22,795 nt of DNA. Origin: a virus. The translations under genes were made by a program, and so were the position numbers. A model generated the notes under the pieces. It was not told where the DNA came from and did not search any database. It saw nothing but the letters and a program-made list of their open reading frames with translations. Of the stretch, positions 8,793 to 17,510 are shown piece after piece. The DNA lies in IMG/VR virus record IMGVR_UViG_3300025809_000133, positions 1-22,795 of that record, one strand, 5' to 3'. Position 1 is the stretch's first letter; each line of letters begins with the position of its first letter.

Positions 8793-10013
8793 TTATTTGT
8801 AGAATATAGTAGGATTAGCAACCATAAGGTCTTCTAAAGTGTTGTAAAGCGCTTTATCCATAGATTTAGAGTTTAAGTACTTCCATTTATTCTCTTTAGT
8901 ATCCCACTTAACTTTAATTTGGTCCGGGTTGTTTTTATCTCCAAATTTAAACGTTTCGGTAATGTCAGCTGGTGGGCGGGCGCTAGGACCTGCTGATAAT
9001 ATTTCTTTCTCTAAGGCTTGCATATCACTTACTGTTGCCGCGAGCTGAGGGCGAACAACATTGGTTTGCGTAGCGCTTGCCGCTGGTGAATCTTTCTTAG
9101 CTACTCCGTATATAGCGTTAACAGTGGCTTCTACCGCTTGGTCAATTGCTACTTGTGGGTTTTCCCTGTCTAACACTATATTTGCGAACCCTGTATTTAA
9201 TGATTTAAAATATTGCTGTGAAAGCAATACCTCCAACCTATCAACACCCTCTTCACCGCTGAAATACCCTTCAGCTGTGCTTCTGATATTTTCTTTTTTA
9301 GTTGTAGCTTTATTAAGTTCAGTTGCGGTCATTTTAGAAACTTTATCGGTCTCAGAACCAGCCCACTCCATAAAGCCCTTGCCTATATCAGTAGTATATG
9401 GCAACGATATGTCGACTAATCTTGTACCGTCGTCAAACACAATTTCGCCTTCTTTTACGCTCCAGTTAGAAGTCATTAACCGGTTAGCGTTTTCTATGTT
9501 TTTAATGTTACCCTCTACAGCAGCGAGGTTGCCGCTATTCTTAAGAGCCGCGTATTCTTTTCTAGCTTCTTGAAGCAAAGACAATTGGTTGTGAAAAGAA
9601 ACAGCATTGCTTTCAGCCTCTTCACCCATAAATCTAGCTTGCTTTATAGCCTCGGGATCGCTAACTGAGTATCCTTTCTCTAGTAAAGTTTTGCCTTCGC
9701 TTAAAGCGCCCTTTTGTGCGGTAAGGTATTCAGTAGCATGCTGCATATCTTCGGTTGTTAAACCACCGGTTTCGCCCTTAATAACAGAATTAACGCCTTT
9801 GACAACGTATTCTCGCATGTACTTGTCGCCCTCTTTTAAAATGTCTTTTGCTCTTTTTTCCGCTGCCTGTTGTTGTTTAAGCATGCGGTTCATTTCAGCT
9901 TGGTTACGAGCCATAGCTTTATCATAACCTGCTCCAAACGCAGCGCCCATATTGACACCGCTTTGAGCTTCAGCTAGTTGTCTAGCACCTTGTATTAATG
10001 TAGCGTCTGCCAT
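8793..10013 (-). CDS. Probable internal virion/ejection protein, 406 residues
   Basis: I do not recognise a named family. The protein starts MADATLIQGARQLAEAQ. The first 80 residues are strongly helical, with a basic, glutamine-rich run (MLKQQQAAEKRAKDILKE) that should form a coiled coil. The middle continues as mixed helices. A linker rich in serine and proline near residue 340 (SAGPSARPPADI) leads to a small C-terminal segment with alternating hydrophobic residues (IKVKWDTKENKWKYL) that looks like a short beta unit. There is no signal peptide or clear transmembrane helix. Its ATG lies one base after the stop of the 205-residue gene, so the two are almost certainly translationally linked. 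Placed between a small alanine/glutamine-rich protein and a giant one, it occupies the position of the second of three ejected core proteins, as gp15 does in T7-like phages. That parallel is positional only. It could instead be a tail or cargo component. Confidence 0.6.
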   Translation of the reverse strand: MADATLIQGARQLAEAQSGVNMGAAFGAGYDKAMARNQAEMNRMLKQQQAAEKRAKDILKEGDKYMREYVVKGVNSVIKGETGGLTTEDMQHATEYLTAQKGALSEGKTLLEKGYSVSDPEAIKQARFMGEEAESNAVSFHNQLSLLQEARKEYAALKNSGNLAAVEGNIKNIENANRLMTSNWSVKEGEIVFDDGTRLVDISLPYTTDIGKGFMEWAGSETDKVSKMTATELNKATTKKENIRSTAEGYFSGEEGVDRLEVLLSQQYFKSLNTGFANIVLDRENPQVAIDQAVEATVNAIYGVAKKDSPAASATQTNVVRPQLAATVSDMQALEKEILSAGPSARPPADITETFKFGDKNNPDQIKVKWDTKENKWKYLNSKSMDKALYNTLEDLMVANPTIFYK

Positions 10014-10014
10014 G

Positions 10015-10632
10015 TTAACTGTATTTACTTGGGTCAGCTATTATTGGCGCTACACCGCCGGCTATCTCACCTAGCGCTCCTGCTCTGGCTGCTTGTGCCA
10101 TATTTATAGACTGGTACGCGCCTGCTAATTCAGCTTGCGACATACCCAGCTGAGTACCAAGCATATTGCCTTCCATCTGTCTAGATGTAAGTTCTCCCTG
10201 TCTTTCCATTTGCTCAATAGACATTGCCCCGCGAGCTTTCATCCCTTGTATATTGGATTCTTGTAAACCTAACTGAGCAGCTATTTGCTGTGACCCTTGA
10301 GCCTGTTGGTTTGCTAGCATTTGAGAAAACGCTGCAATACCAGAGCTACCGGCTGAAGCTCTACCTGACCCCATTATATCAGCTAGATTCTGTGATTGGG
10401 ATTGCTGCTGAAATTGTGCAGCTGCTTGATTTACAGTAAGGTCCTCATACGGGTTTTCCATATTAGCGAACACATTACTAAAATCTTGAGAGGTATAGTC
10501 AGCCATTGCTGTGTCGTAAGCACTCTGTGCTGTATCCCTACGCTGTAGTCTTTTTTGCCCACCTATAAAGGACGCTCCAAATTCTGCCGCAGGACCCGCA
10601 GCCGCGGCTAGCACTGCTGTTAATAGTGACAT
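10015..10632 (-). CDS. Small alanine/glutamine-rich internal virion protein, 205 residues (T7 gp14-like by position and composition)
   Basis: The protein opens with a hydrophobic, alanine-rich segment (LLTAVLAAAAGPAAEFGASF, residues 3-22) that could insert in a membrane or pack against other core proteins. After a short basic stretch (GGQKRLQRRD) come glutamine-rich helices (QAAAQFQQQSQSQNLADIMG) and a long run rich in A, Q, M, G and S with several short glycine-containing breaks. Length and composition match the smallest ejected protein of short-tailed phages, such as T7 gp14 (about 196 residues). Those proteins leave the head with the DNA and help form a channel across the envelope. The gene follows the large tail protein after 31 A/T-rich bases and is coupled to the 406-residue gene. 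Composition bias makes homology uncertain, so the role is an inference. Confidence 0.6.
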   Translation of the reverse strand: MSLLTAVLAAAAGPAAEFGASFIGGQKRLQRRDTAQSAYDTAMADYTSQDFSNVFANMENPYEDLTVNQAAAQFQQQSQSQNLADIMGSGRASAGSSGIAAFSQMLANQQAQGSQQIAAQLGLQESNIQGMKARGAMSIEQMERQGELTSRQMEGNMLGTQLGMSQAELAGAYQSINMAQAARAGALGEIAGGVAPIIADPSKYS

Positions 10633-10663
10633 ATTAAATTAGTTTATAAATTATTATTACGTA

Positions 10664-13600
10664 TTATTCGCTGCTTATAAAGGCTTCAGAGTTAACAGCA
10701 AAGAGTTCCTTCTTGCTACTATTGGTATTTGTAAGTACTATATTTGCGTAGTAACCTACAATCCCTGATTTGTTTATAACACCATCTTTAGCAAACAACA
10801 CAAAGTCTCCAATTACTGGAGGGTTAATCGTTATAGCTGGCGTTGTGACTGTGATTGTCTTGTTCAGTCTATCAATAACTGCACATTCACCCATTTGGTT
10901 TAATGTGCCGTCGTGGTAGTATACAATATCACCAACCTGCAAAGATACATTGATAGCACCAACCATAGTTAAGGTATACGATGTACCGTTGTGTGGTGGA
11001 TTAGTAGCTAGATTAGACAACCCTTGCACAGAGAACTCTGATGTATCGATGTTACTTAAGGTGGTAGCTTCTCCTTTAATAAAGTTAAAGTACAAACCTT
11101 CTTTCTGTTTCCAAGTATCTATTACTCCTTCTTGGCTGTTTGTTGTAATCGATGCTGTCCAACCGTCATCACCTTCGTAAGATAGGGTCTTAAAGTTTTT
11201 AATGCTCGATGGTCCGTCATTGATAATAGTTGTGACAGTTGTGTCGTTTTGTACGCCATAGAAGTTCGCTCTGTTGGTATCATCTGAATGCTCGTACAAT
11301 TCCCCACCGTTGAATGTGTAGTACTCAGTGTTTAAAGAAATTGCAAACTCAGGGGCGTATGTTAAACGAGTTGTCCAACCGTCAACACTTTCCTGGAAAG
11401 ATAATTGTTTGTTATCAATACGTACATTGTATGTACCTGTATCTTCATCATACGAGCCAATTAGAGGCTGCGCGGCGGCTTTTAATTCCTGATTAAAGTA
11501 GTAAGACATGTTCTTGTCAGAGATGACTGTAATGCCGTCATTTGACAATCTAATAACTGCTCCTCTAGCTTTATCAGTGTAGTAAGCTCTAAACCCGAAA
11601 GACGCAAAAGACTCTGGATTTTTAGAGATGCCAAACTCACCAGCGAAAGGTATGGTCTGTCCTAATACGTTTCTTGACGCTGTGATATTAGGATTACCAT
11701 CCGCTTCAAATAAAGCATCTTTATCAGCGAGTATACGTAAAGACTTGTCTTCACATAGAGTGACCAAGTTAGTGTCTCTAGCATGTAACTTCTGAATTGA
11801 ACCGTAAGATGGGTCAATGTCTTTAGTAATATCCTCAGCTATTAAAAATTGGTTAGTATTGTTAATACCAGACGTAGAGTTAAATATACCACTGAATATT
11901 AAACCGTTAGCTCTTCTCTCCTCTCTATATGGCTCTTCTATAGTAGAACTTACTCTTACACCCTTGCCTATTGTCGGTGCGTTAAAGTCGTCTCTGATAC
12001 GATCTGATTCTACACCGTTGCCGAACGAGTAGCAGTTTGACCAGCTAAGAGTTTGCACTGCGTTAATGTTAGATTTGTCTATTGGCTCAGTAGCTTCGTA
12101 GTATAAATCTAGGTCCGCTAGCTCATCAGGTTCTGTTTCAAAAATAGCAGGGTTAGAAGAAGAAATGCTTGTTGACTCCCCCTTAAATCTGGTCTTCAAA
12201 ACGGTTATATCAAAAGGTTTTTCTATAGCTGGGTCTTTATCAGTATAAGGCCTATCTAAAGTTATTGTTTTTGTCTGGCTTTCTCCAGTTCCAGGGGATA
12301 CCCTAGTGTCTGTTTGCGTAACAACATCAATTATTTTGTAGGGCTTTTCGCTTTTATCGCCGTTTATAAAAACAAATTCTAAATATGTTCCGCCCGCTAG
12401 TTTGTCCCAAAATATTTTTTCTTGTGAAGTAAACCAAGGCGTTGCACTAGTATCCGCTGCTGAAATGTAAAAAGTATCGCTGTTTAAAGTTAACCCGTCT
12501 CCTGGGTTTGATGCAACGTGTATGTCGTCCCACGCAAAGCTAGGGCTGGTAACGACATTTGGCATTTGATCGTAAAGCACCGCTTCAGTTTTGTCCGTAA
12601 CTAAACTAGGCGATGTGTCTGCAAAAGCTTCTTTTATATTTTGCTCTAAAGAGCCATTACTCTTAATCTTAGTAAAAAATCTACCTACAAAATCAGGGGA
12701 CTGATTTATTTCGTTATGATAAAGCACAGCTGTTATTCTTTCACCCGTTGCTAATTGGGTTAACCATAAGTCGCTGCTTTTAATACCTTCCACTAAAGTA
12801 CAACTAAAGTAAGAATATAAAACAGCAGAAATTTCTACTTCATCGCCAGTGGGTCCACCACTAACTATTTCGTAAATATTAGAACCACCTGTAGCGTTTT
12901 CGCTAAAAAATTGTATAAAACATTTTTTATTGAACCCTTCGAAAAAGTTTTCGTTTCTATCTTTTGTTGGCGCTAAAAAATTAATTTGTTCGCTACCTAT
13001 TACAAAAGGGTCTGTAATAGGAGAACCGCCCCTAAATACTTTTACCCTACCTACTACTGTTTTTAAGTATTTTATATAATCAGGAGCCTCGTTCTCTATA
13101 GATAACACTTTGTACTTGTTATTTATAGTAACAGGGTTGTCGTTGTCGTGTTCTTTCTTTAAAGTTAGGTATTGCCCTTCTTTAATCTTATTTCTCTCTG
13201 ATGAAGGAAAAGATAACCAAACACCACCGTCTTCAGCATCGTAATATCTATCCAATGCGATATTATAGTACGCTGCACTAGGGTCTTTTACGTAGTATTT
13301 AAACTTGTCTACCCACGATGGCGGAGTAAAGGTATTTAGCTTAGCGCGCAAGGAATTTACCTTAGGGGAGTTTCTACCGTCCAAAGTAATAGAACCTGTA
13401 TTAGAAGTGAATACTGGCGTTTCGCGGCCGTAGTCGTCTATAAAGCTTACCCCAATTTGGTAGTCTCTGTTTGTTTTTACCGAGGCTAAACCTCTCTTTA
13501 CATTAGGGTGCGTAGCGTTTGCTTGGCTAGCCACGATATCAATGCTACTGTTCTCTATCGTGTAGTTCTGCTCATAGTTAGCATATATCACGCGATTACC

Positions 13601-14911
13601 TATAACTTCTTGTGCTTTAGCTTTTTTAGGCACCGCGTCAAATAGCCTAAGTAATTGTACGCTTTCAATAACTCTACCTAAAGATTTAGAAGTTAATGTT
13701 AAAGAAAGTACAGGCTGAATAGGTTCTGAAAAATCGTATTTAAAAGAATGAATAAGGTATACGTTGTTAGAGTCTGAGCCCTTGTACAACACCTCTACCT
13801 CGTCAACATCTTTTGGTGTTGTTTGAAAACCAGATATGTCTATTTTCCTAATAACACTTTCCATTCCAATGTTATTACCGTCGCGGCTAAGGTACTCGAA
13901 ATCACCGGGTACAAAAGCAGCATTGGAAAAAGTTGCGTAAGGAGAGTACTCGCCGTTGGAGTATTTATATCTGTATGAAAATCTAGGGAAATCGTTTTTA
14001 AATATAGGTTCGCCTTCTACTAATAAAAGTTCCCAGTCCAACGCTAAGTTGGGCACATCAGCGGATATGCTAGTTATAAGGATGTCTACATCACTAGCAC
14101 TAGTATAGGTATCAATCTCCCCAGTAACTTCAAACTCATCTCTAGAGTTATCTTCGTTTGTTATATACGCGGTCATTGAAAACGTAGTGTCCGCTATTCC
14201 ACTCCACGATATAGCTTGGTCAAGACTAATGTTTACTATATTGCCAGTTACTTCACCAAAGAAATTATGCGTAACACCTACAGGGTCAATACCTGTACCT
14301 GGCCCGCTATATATCGACGGCGACGCCACAACTGTGAGTACTTCTTGTGGTGCTTTCTTAATAACAGTTACGTCCGAACCAATAAAGTCTCTGCCGTAAA
14401 CCTGCGTGTGCACGCTAATTATATTACTCCCCTGGTCAGATCCAGCTTTAAACGTATCGATGTTTATAACACGTGGCTCGTTTAAGTCATCGGTCCAGAA
14501 CAGCTGGTTCTCTAATATATTAACACCAGTAATTAGATTACTAGTGCTAAAGTTTAATACGTTGTTTATATCTACCAATACTGGAGCGACAATGCCTGTA
14601 GCTTGGTCAAACTCTAATATAGCGTCGGCTTCATCGCTAGTTAAGAACCAATACAGTTTATTGTTGGAAGTATCTCTAACGGCACCGATGGTTGTTGCAT
14701 TCGTTAGATCGAAGTTAGGAGCCCAGTCTCCTGTACCTTCGAAGTTCTTTAATACATTGCCTAATACATTTTCAACAGCCCCAACATCAGAACCCTCAGA
14801 TGTGCTCACCTGGATATTTTGACCATCGCGATATTCACCTTTAGGTACAAGGCGTTCATCGAGATCCTTGTTCATTCTACCGCGAACAAAGTTTTGTGTT
14901 AACTTAGGCAT
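10664..14911 (-). CDS. Large tail protein, crAss-like 'stabilisation'/muzzle type, 1415 residues
   Basis: The N-terminus carries the family signature FVRGRMNKDLDERLVPKGEY, followed by RDGQNIQVSTSEGSDVGAVE and NVLGN. I associate this with the large 'tail stabilisation' proteins of crAss-like and marine podoviruses. A second recognisable block lies near residues 1090-1145: GISKNPESFASFGFRAYYT, then RGAVIRLSNDGITVIS. The rest is predominantly beta-strand, with many T/S/D/N turns and no transmembrane helix. In crAss-like virions the equivalent protein forms the distal part of the short tail, the muzzle, attached through ring proteins to the portal. The gene lies three bases after the 305-residue ring-type gene and before the likely ejection proteins, which fits tail assembly order. 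The long middle region could carry receptor-contacting surfaces, but no specific adhesin domain is visible. Confidence is high for a tail structural protein and moderate for the muzzle assignment. Confidence 0.75.
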   Translation of the reverse strand: MPKLTQNFVRGRMNKDLDERLVPKGEYRDGQNIQVSTSEGSDVGAVENVLGNVLKNFEGTGDWAPNFDLTNATTIGAVRDTSNNKLYWFLTSDEADAILEFDQATGIVAPVLVDINNVLNFSTSNLITGVNILENQLFWTDDLNEPRVINIDTFKAGSDQGSNIISVHTQVYGRDFIGSDVTVIKKAPQEVLTVVASPSIYSGPGTGIDPVGVTHNFFGEVTGNIVNISLDQAISWSGIADTTFSMTAYITNEDNSRDEFEVTGEIDTYTSASDVDILITSISADVPNLALDWELLLVEGEPIFKNDFPRFSYRYKYSNGEYSPYATFSNAAFVPGDFEYLSRDGNNIGMESVIRKIDISGFQTTPKDVDEVEVLYKGSDSNNVYLIHSFKYDFSEPIQPVLSLTLTSKSLGRVIESVQLLRLFDAVPKKAKAQEVIGNRVIYANYEQNYTIENSSIDIVASQANATHPNVKRGLASVKTNRDYQIGVSFIDDYGRETPVFTSNTGSITLDGRNSPKVNSLRAKLNTFTPPSWVDKFKYYVKDPSAAYYNIALDRYYDAEDGGVWLSFPSSERNKIKEGQYLTLKKEHDNDNPVTINNKYKVLSIENEAPDYIKYLKTVVGRVKVFRGGSPITDPFVIGSEQINFLAPTKDRNENFFEGFNKKCFIQFFSENATGGSNIYEIVSGGPTGDEVEISAVLYSYFSCTLVEGIKSSDLWLTQLATGERITAVLYHNEINQSPDFVGRFFTKIKSNGSLEQNIKEAFADTSPSLVTDKTEAVLYDQMPNVVTSPSFAWDDIHVASNPGDGLTLNSDTFYISAADTSATPWFTSQEKIFWDKLAGGTYLEFVFINGDKSEKPYKIIDVVTQTDTRVSPGTGESQTKTITLDRPYTDKDPAIEKPFDITVLKTRFKGESTSISSSNPAIFETEPDELADLDLYYEATEPIDKSNINAVQTLSWSNCYSFGNGVESDRIRDDFNAPTIGKGVRVSSTIEEPYREERRANGLIFSGIFNSTSGINNTNQFLIAEDITKDIDPSYGSIQKLHARDTNLVTLCEDKSLRILADKDALFEADGNPNITASRNVLGQTIPFAGEFGISKNPESFASFGFRAYYTDKARGAVIRLSNDGITVISDKNMSYYFNQELKAAAQPLIGSYDEDTGTYNVRIDNKQLSFQESVDGWTTRLTYAPEFAISLNTEYYTFNGGELYEHSDDTNRANFYGVQNDTTVTTIINDGPSSIKNFKTLSYEGDDGWTASITTNSQEGVIDTWKQKEGLYFNFIKGEATTLSNIDTSEFSVQGLSNLATNPPHNGTSYTLTMVGAINVSLQVGDIVYYHDGTLNQMGECAVIDRLNKTITVTTPAITINPPVIGDFVLFAKDGVINKSGIVGYYANIVLTNTNSSKKELFAVNSEAFISSE

Positions 14912-14914
14912 ATA

Positions 14915-15832
14915 TTAGTGCTTAATCCATTTAGATTGATTTCTCATAACTTGTGCTAACTCCGCTATTTTCAGGTTAGACAAACGTAGCTTAGCATTAC
15001 GCTTTGCCGCTGCCATTTCTTTTTTAAAGCGGGCAACTTGGTATTCTGGAGTGTTTGCTCTTGTAGCTAGAACAGCGTGAGCAATGTATTTGTAGATAGC
15101 TTCTTCAGCTAGTTTATGTACTCGCATTTCTGCGTCTGTGCCTAACCCGTCGCTGATGTACTTGAGTGTTACAATCTGTTCAACTAAGTTTGAGCTAAAG
15201 TGTACAATGCCTTTTAGTTTGTCAATGTAGAAAACACCGTTAGACTGCGCTTGCTCAGGGTTGATACCATAGCGTCCACCGTAGCGGTATAAGTTAAACA
15301 ACTCACTATCGGTTAGATTGTTTGGGTTATTAGAATTGTTTACTTGCGTTGTATCGCCTGATTTAAAGCGTGACAATGTAATAGACTCGTCAGATTCAAT
15401 AATCTCACCAGTGTTATCAAACGTGTATTCAAAATTTGAATCCTGCGTTATAGCCATTGGGTTACTTGTATCTCTAGTAGGATACAGTATTCTTTCAATA
15501 CCCGCGCTATCAGTGTAAGAAAACTTTACGTAGTTAACATAATCCTGCGGTAGGATCATATTTAGCGTAGGGCCTATTTCTATCTCCTGTGCTTTCTCAG
15601 AAGGTAATGTATCAAAGCTAAACTCTTGAATAGCGCGCTTTGCATGGAACATTACATCTGTTCGCTTAATTTTACTGATGATTTTATCTTCACCAACATA
15701 AGCAATTATAAAATTAGTTATAATGTCATCGAGGCTGGTGAATTGATAGTCACCGTAGTTTTCGTCACCGCTGTTCCAAACGCCGTCAGCGCCTTCGTAG
15801 TACAGCTCATTAGTTTGATTTATTAGCCCCAT
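14915..15832 (-). CDS. Ring/tail-adaptor type structural protein, 305 residues
   Basis: The N-terminus is acidic and tyrosine-rich (MGLINQTNELYYEGADG), then helical blocks such as TSLDDIITNFIIAYVGED and TDVMFHAKRAIQEFSFDTL lead into a beta-rich centre (EIGPTLNMILPQDYVNYVKF). After a variable middle, a helix-rich C-terminus (RVHKLAEEAIYKYIAHAVLA, then VARFKKEMAAAKRNAKLRLS) ends in a basic tail. Helical ends around a central beta domain with an 'LPQDYVNY' turn is the layout I associate with the ring or head-to-tail adaptor proteins of crAss-like phages, which stack below the portal. The gene starts right after the TAATAA region ending the 229-residue gene and is followed by the muzzle-type gene after three bases. 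It could equally be the tail-tube (gp11/gp4-like) component. The structural role is well supported by context; the exact ring is not. Confidence 0.62.
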   Translation of the reverse strand: MGLINQTNELYYEGADGVWNSGDENYGDYQFTSLDDIITNFIIAYVGEDKIISKIKRTDVMFHAKRAIQEFSFDTLPSEKAQEIEIGPTLNMILPQDYVNYVKFSYTDSAGIERILYPTRDTSNPMAITQDSNFEYTFDNTGEIIESDESITLSRFKSGDTTQVNNSNNPNNLTDSELFNLYRYGGRYGINPEQAQSNGVFYIDKLKGIVHFSSNLVEQIVTLKYISDGLGTDAEMRVHKLAEEAIYKYIAHAVLATRANTPEYQVARFKKEMAAAKRNAKLRLSNLKIAELAQVMRNQSKWIKH

Positions 15833-15835
15833 TTA

Positions 15836-16525
15836 TTATGCTTTTTCTTGTTGTATCTTTTGAGATTCCATCTGGTTACCAATTTGGTACACGCTTGGGT
15901 CTTTGATTGCTATACCTGCGAGCTCTAGAATCTTGTATACAAGTTCCGTTTCTTCAGATGGATGCAGTTCGAAGTCTACTGAATTACCAGCATTGTTAAC
16001 TAAACTACCGTTTATAAGTGTACCTGCCCATTCTACCGTTGCGGGTCTCTTAATATAGTTACATGTTACACCAGTTTCTAACGGTGCAGCGCCGTGCACT
16101 TTATAGCCAGTTGTATTAGCTATAAAAACAGGACGTTCGTTACTAGGTTTTGTTAACGGTGATTTATTAATGTATAAGAACTCATTTTGGTTAATGCGTT
16201 CTACTTCGTTATTATTATAAATAATAGTACCGATCCTGTACAAATTAGCAGGAGCGGTCCATAATCCTGAGCCAGCATGCGTCATAGCAGCTGTGACCTC
16301 GAAGATGTTTATTTTTTCGTTAAGGAGGTTGAGCATATCAGAGTACTCGGTATCGTTACCGTGAATACGACCGAACTGGTTGATGTCGTAAAAGTATTGC
16401 TCGAAGATATCTAGCTGCGCTTGATTGGCAAATAGATTGAACTCTTGAGGCGTAACATATCCTCTTTGTTCTTTATTGAGTATGGCTAATACCCGTTGAT
16501 AAACAGTGTCTACGCTTACGCTCAT
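15836..16525 (-). CDS. Ring/tail-collar type structural protein, 229 residues
   Basis: The protein begins MSVSVDTVYQRVLAILNKEQ, followed by RGYVTPQEFNLFANQAQLDI and FEQYFYDINQF. I recall this N-terminal block (VY..VL...NKEQRGY.TP.EFN.FA..AQ) from small structural proteins encoded between capsid and tail genes in crAss-like and marine flavophage genomes. The middle is beta-rich (FEVTAAMTHAGSGLWTAPAN, then LYRIGTIIYNNNEVERIN). The C-terminal part has an acidic-to-helical region (FELHPSEETELVYKILELAG) and a glutamine-rich end. That C-terminal block, with a conserved HPSEETELVYKIL-like helix, is typical of head-completion or ring subunits that bind the portal. It precedes the 305-residue gene by three bases and follows a 58-base spacer with a stem-loop. 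No enzymatic motif is visible. The likely role is connecting portal and tail. Confidence 0.62.
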   Translation of the reverse strand: MSVSVDTVYQRVLAILNKEQRGYVTPQEFNLFANQAQLDIFEQYFYDINQFGRIHGNDTEYSDMLNLLNEKINIFEVTAAMTHAGSGLWTAPANLYRIGTIIYNNNEVERINQNEFLYINKSPLTKPSNERPVFIANTTGYKVHGAAPLETGVTCNYIKRPATVEWAGTLINGSLVNNAGNSVDFELHPSEETELVYKILELAGIAIKDPSVYQIGNQMESQKIQQEKA

Positions 16526-16543
16526 AATGTTTTTGTGTTATTA

Positions 16544-16576
16544 AAGTGGTACGTGCAGAATTTGCACATACCACTT
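16544..16576 (-). other. RNA stem-loop between the 284-residue gene and the 229-residue gene
   Basis: A 14-base arm (16544-16557) pairs with 16563-16576 around the 5-base loop 16558-16562. On the plus strand there is one C/A mismatch (16552 with 16568); in the minus-strand transcript this becomes a G-U wobble, so the RNA stem is unbroken. It begins seven bases after the TAA of the 284-residue gene. Downstream in the transcript there is no uridine run, only UAAUAACAC followed by an A-rich stretch before the next ATG, so a standard intrinsic terminator is unlikely. Processing, mRNA stabilisation or partial attenuation are possible roles. Confidence 0.72.
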
Positions 16577-16583
16577 ATGACTG

Positions 16584-17438
16584 TTATAGTCGTTTTTCAA
16601 TTGTGTTCAACACTTCCATACCTTCATCAGTTTTGAAGTATGCAGCAAGTGCTGAATAAGGGTGTTCATCAAAAGGAACGGTCATAAGCTTACGACCAGT
16701 AGCTCCATAAGAGAACGTTCTGTTATCCCCTGATAGCTGTAGTAAACCAGCTTCAGTAGCTTTAATTCCGATGTTACGTAAATGTACATTCTCGTCATTC
16801 GCTAGCTCTATGAACAAATCAGGATTATTACGGGCAAACACAAGCAAGTCGCGTTTAAGCTCCTTAGAACTCATCTTAGATACCTCAGATCCGAATTCTG
16901 CGCGTAAGATTGCTTCAGCTTCGTCAATATCCATAGCCGTGGCCATGTTCATCGCTTCTAGCTCCATCTCAATGTTGTCTACTTCCCATTCAGCAATAGC
17001 ATCAGGCATGTATTCTTTAATCTTACCTTGCAGTGTTAGCGGGTGGTACAACGAAAGGAATCTTTGTAATGCCACTTGTTCTTTAGGTACAAACAGTTTA
17101 CCGCCTTCAAATATAATGCGGCCTAAAGTAGCTGTTCCTTCTTGCTCGTCTACGAAACAAGAATTTTGGTTTGTAGCATAGCGTAATTCGCGCTGGTAAC
17201 CTTTTTCTTTGTCGAACCAGAGCAAAGGCTGCTTAGCCGTGTGCATTGTAGGTATTGACCAAACTATAGGAGTTTTATTACCGGTCATTTCGTACAAACG
17301 GTCTTTAGATTCCCAAATAGGTTTTTTAGGTAGTGGAGGCATTTCTGTTGGTGCTTCAAATGACACTTTTGGTGCCTCTACTGTAGTTTCTTTTTGAACC
17401 GGAGCTTTCTTAGCCACGGGTTTTTTAGCTGTCGCCAT
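16584..17438 (-). CDS. Conserved structural-module protein of unknown function, 284 residues
   Basis: The first 25 residues are lysine, alanine and proline rich (MATAKKPVAKKAPVQKETTV), a disordered basic tail that could touch DNA or the inner capsid face. The following acidic/proline stretch (EAPTEMPPLPKKPIWESKD) leads to a folded part with aromatic-rich strands (TPIVWSIPTMHTAKQPLLWF). A helical acidic region follows (AEWEVDNIEMELEAMNMATA, then MDIDEAEAILRAEFG). The C-terminal third (LRNIGIKATEAGLLQLSGDN) is followed by a compact domain ending in KTDEGMEVLNTIEKRL. I do not recognise a named family. Its position between major capsid and ring genes, and its own pair of flanking stem-loops, suggest a virion or assembly protein made in an amount different from the capsid protein. 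It could be a head-completion protein or minor capsid component. No catalytic motif is apparent. Confidence 0.6.
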   Translation of the reverse strand: MATAKKPVAKKAPVQKETTVEAPKVSFEAPTEMPPLPKKPIWESKDRLYEMTGNKTPIVWSIPTMHTAKQPLLWFDKEKGYQRELRYATNQNSCFVDEQEGTATLGRIIFEGGKLFVPKEQVALQRFLSLYHPLTLQGKIKEYMPDAIAEWEVDNIEMELEAMNMATAMDIDEAEAILRAEFGSEVSKMSSKELKRDLLVFARNNPDLFIELANDENVHLRNIGIKATEAGLLQLSGDNRTFSYGATGRKLMTVPFDEHPYSALAAYFKTDEGMEVLNTIEKRL

Positions 17439-17458
17439 AATATAATATAATTAAATAA

Positions 17459-17495
17459 GGGTAATAATTACCCCCGCCACAAGGACGAGGGTAAT
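17459..17495 (-). terminator. Stem-loop with competing arm after the major capsid gene (possible attenuator/terminator)
   Basis: Arms 17467-17478 and 17484-17495 form a 12-pair stem with a 5-base loop (17479-17483). Two C/A mismatches on the plus strand become G-U wobbles in the minus-strand RNA, so the RNA stem is complete and GC-rich in its middle. It starts 15 bases after the capsid TAA. A second copy of GGGTAAT at 17459-17465 (plus strand) can pair with the same ATTACCC (17467-17473), giving a mutually exclusive smaller hairpin. The sequence after the stem has only short uridine runs (UUAUUUAAUU), so termination would be partial at best. A terminator just after the capsid gene has a parallel in T7, where T-phi follows gene 10. 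Confidence 0.6.
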
Positions 17496-17510
17496 ATTAA
17501 AAATTAATGA

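Noticed and set aside
12100-14100. Possible A/T-richer exchanged segment in the large tail protein
   Set aside because: Two hand-counted 60-base samples in this part gave about 25-33% GC against 32-42% in the downstream part, too few and too overlapping to claim transfer.
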